Assembly (NCBI GenBank): GCA_023437255.1
Contig: JAEZGR010000097.1
Location: forward strand, 1-8,012
Source of the DNA: Pseudomonadota bacterium
GTDB taxonomy: Bacteria > Pseudomonadota > Gammaproteobacteria > Burkholderiales > Burkholderiaceae_B
DNA: 8,012 nucleotides
Direction of reading: 5' to 3'
Below, piece after piece: positions 5,721-8,012 of the stretch. Numbering within the stretch: position 1 is the stretch's first letter; the number at the start of each line of letters is the position of its first letter. The notes under the pieces were generated by a model that was not told the DNA's origin, did not search any database, and worked only from the letters and a program-made list of their open reading frames with translations. The position numbers and the translations under genes are program-made.

Positions 5721-6518
5721 TTAAAAGCGGTACTGCAGGCCGGCCACGAAAAGATTGAACTTCTGGCGGCCCATGTTCACTCGCCATGTCGCGGTGGGCA
5801 GGTGCAGGCCGGGGTAGTCGGTGGCGCCAAAGGTATAGCTGGTGGAGTCGACCGTGAGGTAGCGGTATTCGGTGAAGAGAGACAGCTGCTTGTTCACTTG
5901 TGCCTTGAGCCCGGCCTTGATCTGCATGGCGAATGCCGAGTCAGAGGCGTCGGGGTCGGAATTGAAGTGATTGATGCCCGGCTCAGAAGGATTGGCGGAA
6001 TCCGATCCCTTGATCGACACGAAGGCCACCCCCGCGCCTGCGCCAATGTAGGGTTGAACGCGGTCGGAATAGGGCGTGTCAAATGTGAAGACGGCGTTGG
6101 CCATGACCAGCCCCAGCGTGGTGGGTACCGTGACGTACTGCATGCCCAGGGCTTGCGGCCTGACCGGCATTTCGCCCGTAGGCGAATGTTTGCCGATATA
6201 GATGCCCTCGAGCTCTACCGCCGGCTTGACGGCCCAGTTTGACTGACCCAGGGCATGGCGCGGCCACTCGTAGCCCAGATGCAAGCCGCCCAGCGACACG
6301 CTGGTACTGCTGCTGGTGGAGCCTTTGGCATGAATAGGCAATGAAAACCGCTCATTGACGTGCACGGCGCCGCGCTGCTGCAGGCTGGTGGCGATGGATG
6401 CACCGACCCCGCCGAACGCGCCCAGGTAGACACCACCTTGGCCTGAAGTCTCGGCGGCCGCGCCGGGTGCCGCCGCTGTAGCGCAAAACAACGCTGCAAG
6501 GATATGCCTGGCTCGCAT
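5721..6518 (-). CDS. Outer membrane beta-barrel protein (OMP_b-brl / opacity-porin type)
   Basis: This 265-residue protein begins with a classical signal peptide (MRARHILAALFCATAAAPGAAA, predicted cut after residue 22, AAA|E). The mature part shows alternating amphipathic strands typical of small, probably eight-stranded barrels: GVYLGAFGGVGAS (29-41), VSLGGLHLGYEW (74-85), VQPYIGAGAGVAFV (154-167), FAMQIKAGLKAQVNKQLSLFTEYRYL (196-221). The final strand, FNLFVAGLQYRF, ends in phenylalanine as the BAM insertion signal requires. Two long Ser/Asp/Pro-rich stretches (about 45-72 and 170-193) are probably surface loops. GAGGAGG precedes the ATG at 6518. A TTG nine codons upstream lacks such support. 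It lies 173 bp upstream of the fusion gene on the same strand, and operon membership is uncertain. The role may be structural, adhesive or pore-forming and cannot be narrowed. Confidence 0.85.
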   Translation of the reverse strand: MRARHILAALFCATAAAPGAAAETSGQGGVYLGAFGGVGASIATSLQQRGAVHVNERFSLPIHAKGSTSSSTSVSLGGLHLGYEWPRHALGQSNWAVKPAVELEGIYIGKHSPTGEMPVRPQALGMQYVTVPTTLGLVMANAVFTFDTPYSDRVQPYIGAGAGVAFVSIKGSDSANPSEPGINHFNSDPDASDSAFAMQIKAGLKAQVNKQLSLFTEYRYLTVDSTSYTFGATDYPGLHLPTATWRVNMGRQKFNLFVAGLQYRF

Positions 6519-6556
6519 GCCGCCTCCTCGTGATGTGGTTTGCAATAGTTTATGTG

Positions 6557-6592
6557 TAAATCGTTACGCTGCGTACAAACCGTTGCGATTTA
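6557..6592. promoter_or_regulatory. Long inverted repeat in the divergent OMP/tag promoter region
   Basis: TAAATCGTTACG (6557-6568) and CGTTGCGATTTA (6581-6592) are inverted copies that pair at 10 of 12 positions, separated by 12 bp. Their centres lie about two helical turns apart, as in sites for dimeric regulators. The repeat sits between the divergent starts of the outer membrane protein (6518) and tag (6666) and overlaps the candidate OMP promoter. Confidence 0.4.
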
Positions 6593-6600
6593 AGTGTCAA
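6572..6600 (-). promoter_or_regulatory. Candidate promoter of the outer membrane protein gene
   Basis: Read on the minus strand, a perfect TTGACA -35 box (6600-6595) is followed after 17 bp by TGTACG (6577-6572), which matches only three of six -10 positions. It would give a leader of roughly 45-50 nt. The poor -10 box makes this tentative. An activator at the overlapping inverted repeat could compensate. Confidence 0.3.
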
Positions 6601-6639
6601 GCCGACCATTGACGACTGCGCAGCGCCGCCGGTACGGTT

Positions 6640-6660
6640 GCTCCGTTCAATTAACGGAGC
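6640..6660 (+). promoter_or_regulatory. Hairpin enclosing the tag ribosome binding site
   Basis: GCTCCGTT (6640-6647) and AACGGAGC (6653-6660) form a perfect 8-bp stem with a CAATT loop. The tag Shine-Dalgarno sequence GGAG (6656-6659) lies wholly in the 3' arm, 6 nt before the ATG at 6666. In mRNA the stem would hide the ribosome binding site and lower translation or make it conditional. It could instead be a DNA operator. Confidence 0.55.
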
Positions 6661-6665
6661 GCGTC

Positions 6666-7277
6666 ATGACCTCGCCCACCTTGCCAGCAGCAGACGGTCA
6701 CCTACGTTGCCGGTGGTGCCTCGCCACCCCGGAGTACCTGCAGTATCACGACACGGAGTGGGGCGTGCCCGTGGCTGATGACCGGCGCCTGTATGAGAAG
6801 CTGTGCCTGGAGGGTTTTCAGTCGGGCCTGAGCTGGCGCACCGTGCTTGAGAAGCGCGAGAACTTCCGTCGTGCATTCAACGGCTTCGACTTTGAGGCGG
6901 TGGCCGAATTCAACGAAGACGATATGGCCCGGCTGCTGCAAGATGCCGGCATCATTCGCCATCGGGGCAAGATCGCCGCAGCCATCAACAACGCCCGGCG
7001 CGCTCGAGAGCTGGTCGAGCGCGAGGGTTCATTGGCCGCTTTTGTGTGGCGCTATGAGCCCGATCGCAGCGCGCATGTCGGCCCCTATCTGGAAAGCACC
7101 TCGCCCGAATCGGTGGCCCTTTCCAAGGAGTTGAAGAAGCGCGGCTGGCAATTCGTTGGGCCCACCACGGTGTACTCCTTCATGCAGGCCATGGGGCTCG
7201 TGAACGACCATGCCGAAGATTGCGTGATGCATGCCCGCATAGAGGCGGCGCGGGCGGCATTCAAGCGACCCACATAG
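6666..7277 (+). CDS. tag: DNA-3-methyladenine glycosylase I
   Basis: This 203-residue enzyme removes 3-methyladenine from alkylated DNA in the cytoplasm, starting base excision repair. It aligns by eye along nearly the whole of E. coli Tag (187 residues), with about 10 extra residues at each end. Conserved blocks are YHDTEWGVP, LEGFQSGLSWRTVLEKRENFR, LLQDAGIIRHRGKI, LKKRGWQFVGPTTVYSFMQAMGLVNDH. The four zinc ligands known from E. coli Tag are all present (C15, H28, H182, C186), and so is the base-pocket glutamate (E49). The start at 6666 is set by GGAG 6 nt upstream and by the family N-terminus. A GTG in the same frame at 6594 lacks support. The gene is divergent from the outer membrane protein gene and convergent with the transporter gene (30-bp gap). 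The hairpin over its ribosome binding site suggests low or conditional translation. Confidence 0.95.
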   Translation: MTSPTLPAADGHLRCRWCLATPEYLQYHDTEWGVPVADDRRLYEKLCLEGFQSGLSWRTVLEKRENFRRAFNGFDFEAVAEFNEDDMARLLQDAGIIRHRGKIAAAINNARRARELVEREGSLAAFVWRYEPDRSAHVGPYLESTSPESVALSKELKKRGWQFVGPTTVYSFMQAMGLVNDHAEDCVMHARIEAARAAFKRPT

Positions 7278-7299
7278 CTCGGGCGTGCTTGCGGTAGAG

Positions 7300-7317
7300 G
7301 GCCGATTTCAGTCGGCC
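7300..7317. terminator. Short hairpin between convergent tag and EamA genes
   Basis: GGCCGA (7300-7305) pairs perfectly with TCGGCC (7312-7317) around a TTTCAG loop. The stem overlaps the last codons and the stop of the EamA gene and lies 22 bp past the tag stop. There is no T run on either side, so it is at best a weak two-way terminator or an mRNA end stabiliser. Confidence 0.3.
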
Positions 7318-8012
7318 ATGCCGAGCAGAATGACGCCGGTCATGAGCACCGCGCATCCGAGCAGGCGCACCGCGCCCACTTTTTCGCGCAACACCAGCAT
7401 GCCCAACAAGGCGCCCACCATCATCGACATTTCGCGCGCCGGGGCGGCGAGGCTTAGCGGCGCGCCAATCTGCAGTGCAGTGAGCACCAGGATATACGAC
7501 ATGGGCGAGAGCAGCCCGACCAGCACGGCCAGCAGCCAGTGGCCTCGCATGCGTTCGCGTACCTGGTGCCGCCGTGCGAACACCCACGGCATGAGAATGA
7601 CCACCCGCACCAGGTTTGCGCACCAGTCGAGAACCACCGGGTGAATGCCGAGCAGTTTGACCGCATACGCATCGACAACGGTGTAGCCCGAAATCGCAGA
7701 ACCCGTGATCAGGCCCCATCGCAGGCCGCTGCGCGCGGCGTGTTGGCGGAATTTCGCCAAGTTGCCCTGAGTGGAGATGAGCAGAATGCCGCTGACGATG
7801 GCCAGGAGGCCGGCCAGGCCAAAGCCGGATGGCTTCTCGCCCAACAACAGGAACGCGCCAACGGTCGACAGCATGGGGCCGGTGCCGCGCGCGATGGGGT
7901 AGACCACCGACAGGTCGGCGACCTGGTACCCGCGCTGAAGAAACAGACTGTAGGCCAGATGTAGCGCGCCGCTCAGTGCGATGCAAATCAGGATGGGCAG
8001 CGTCCATTCTGT
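7308..8012 (-). CDS. EamA / DMT-superfamily transporter, 5' end outside window
   Basis: The frame is open to the right edge, and 234 residues up to the stop are visible. The protein is strongly hydrophobic, with about eight membrane helices in view, and has the internal duplication typical of EamA transporters. The end of repeat 1 is VVYPIARGTGPMLSTVGAFLLLGEK (visible residues 37-61). Its counterpart in repeat 2 is LSLAAPAREMSMMVGALLGMLVLREK (187-211). A basic cytoplasmic loop (ARRHQVRERMR, 146-156) falls within repeat 2. Full-length members have about 290 residues and ten helices, so roughly 50-60 N-terminal residues, including the first one or two helices, lie outside the window. A GTG at 7907 is in frame, but the homologous residues continue upstream of it, so it is not the start. 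Such proteins move small metabolites across the inner membrane. The substrate cannot be inferred here. Confidence 0.9.
   Translation of the reverse strand, partial: TEWTLPILICIALSGALHLAYSLFLQRGYQVADLSVVYPIARGTGPMLSTVGAFLLLGEKPSGFGLAGLLAIVSGILLISTQGNLAKFRQHAARSGLRWGLITGSAISGYTVVDAYAVKLLGIHPVVLDWCANLVRVVILMPWVFARRHQVRERMRGHWLLAVLVGLLSPMSYILVLTALQIGAPLSLAAPAREMSMMVGALLGMLVLREKVGAVRLLGCAVLMTGVILLGMAD

Noticed and set aside
4765..5724. A 319-codon open frame on the + strand opposite the SDR domain
   Set aside because: It is antisense to a clearly conserved SDR coding region, shows no family motifs and has no convincing ribosome binding site. In GC-rich DNA such frames arise as shadows of the opposite strand.
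6483..6518. Lipoprotein signal (ALFC) in the outer membrane protein
   Set aside because: The residues before the cysteine do not fit the lipobox (L-A/S-G/A-C), and a better AxA signal peptidase I site lies ten residues later.
1..8012. CRISPR arrays, tRNA or rRNA genes, phage or defence genes
   Set aside because: I read for regularly spaced repeats, cloverleaf-like segments and typical defence motifs and saw none.

Overview
The window looks like chromosomal DNA from a GC-rich proteobacterium. A betaproteobacterium of the Burkholderiales (Alcaligenaceae-like) is my best guess, from the overall composition and from the IS150-group IS3 end that is common there. This is inference, because no rRNA or other taxonomic marker is present. 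The left ~1 kb is visibly more AT-rich and holds an unrecognised gene end and a solo IS end, so it looks like accessory or rearranged DNA. From about 1.1 kb onward the sequence reads as ordinary dense chromosome.

Layout: (1) 2-592 (+), the 3' part of a gene of unknown function whose frame is open to the window edge. (2) 593-1125, a gene-poor stretch with an IS3-family left end (829 to ~905) that carries a strong terminator-like hairpin, then a promoter and a palindromic operator candidate. (3) 1126-2355 (+), two small multidrug resistance (SMR) subunits followed by a MarR-type repressor. Similar CATGCATGC-containing elements sit before the first SMR gene and before marR. (4) 2403-5547 (-), a large fusion protein (SDR epimerase + SPW membrane repeats + a VKOR-like bundle without cysteines + a second SPW-like bundle), with a DUF985-type cupin downstream that probably starts at TTG. 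(5) 5721-6518 (-), an exported beta-barrel outer membrane protein. (6) 6666-7277 (+), tag, 3-methyladenine DNA glycosylase I, whose ribosome binding site lies inside a perfect hairpin. (7) 7308-8012 (-), the C-terminal part of an EamA/DMT transporter that runs off the right edge.

How the parts work together: the SMR pair and marR form a self-contained efflux cassette. The two SMR subunits show opposite positive-charge bias, as expected of an obligate antiparallel heterodimer, and the shared DNA element suggests the MarR protein controls both the pump and itself. The fusion protein and cupin may be co-transcribed, but their joint role is unknown. The outer membrane protein, tag and the EamA transporter look like unrelated housekeeping or accessory genes. 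The most unusual item is the fusion protein, in which an apparently intact NAD-binding SDR is tethered to a VKOR-like domain that has lost its redox cysteines.
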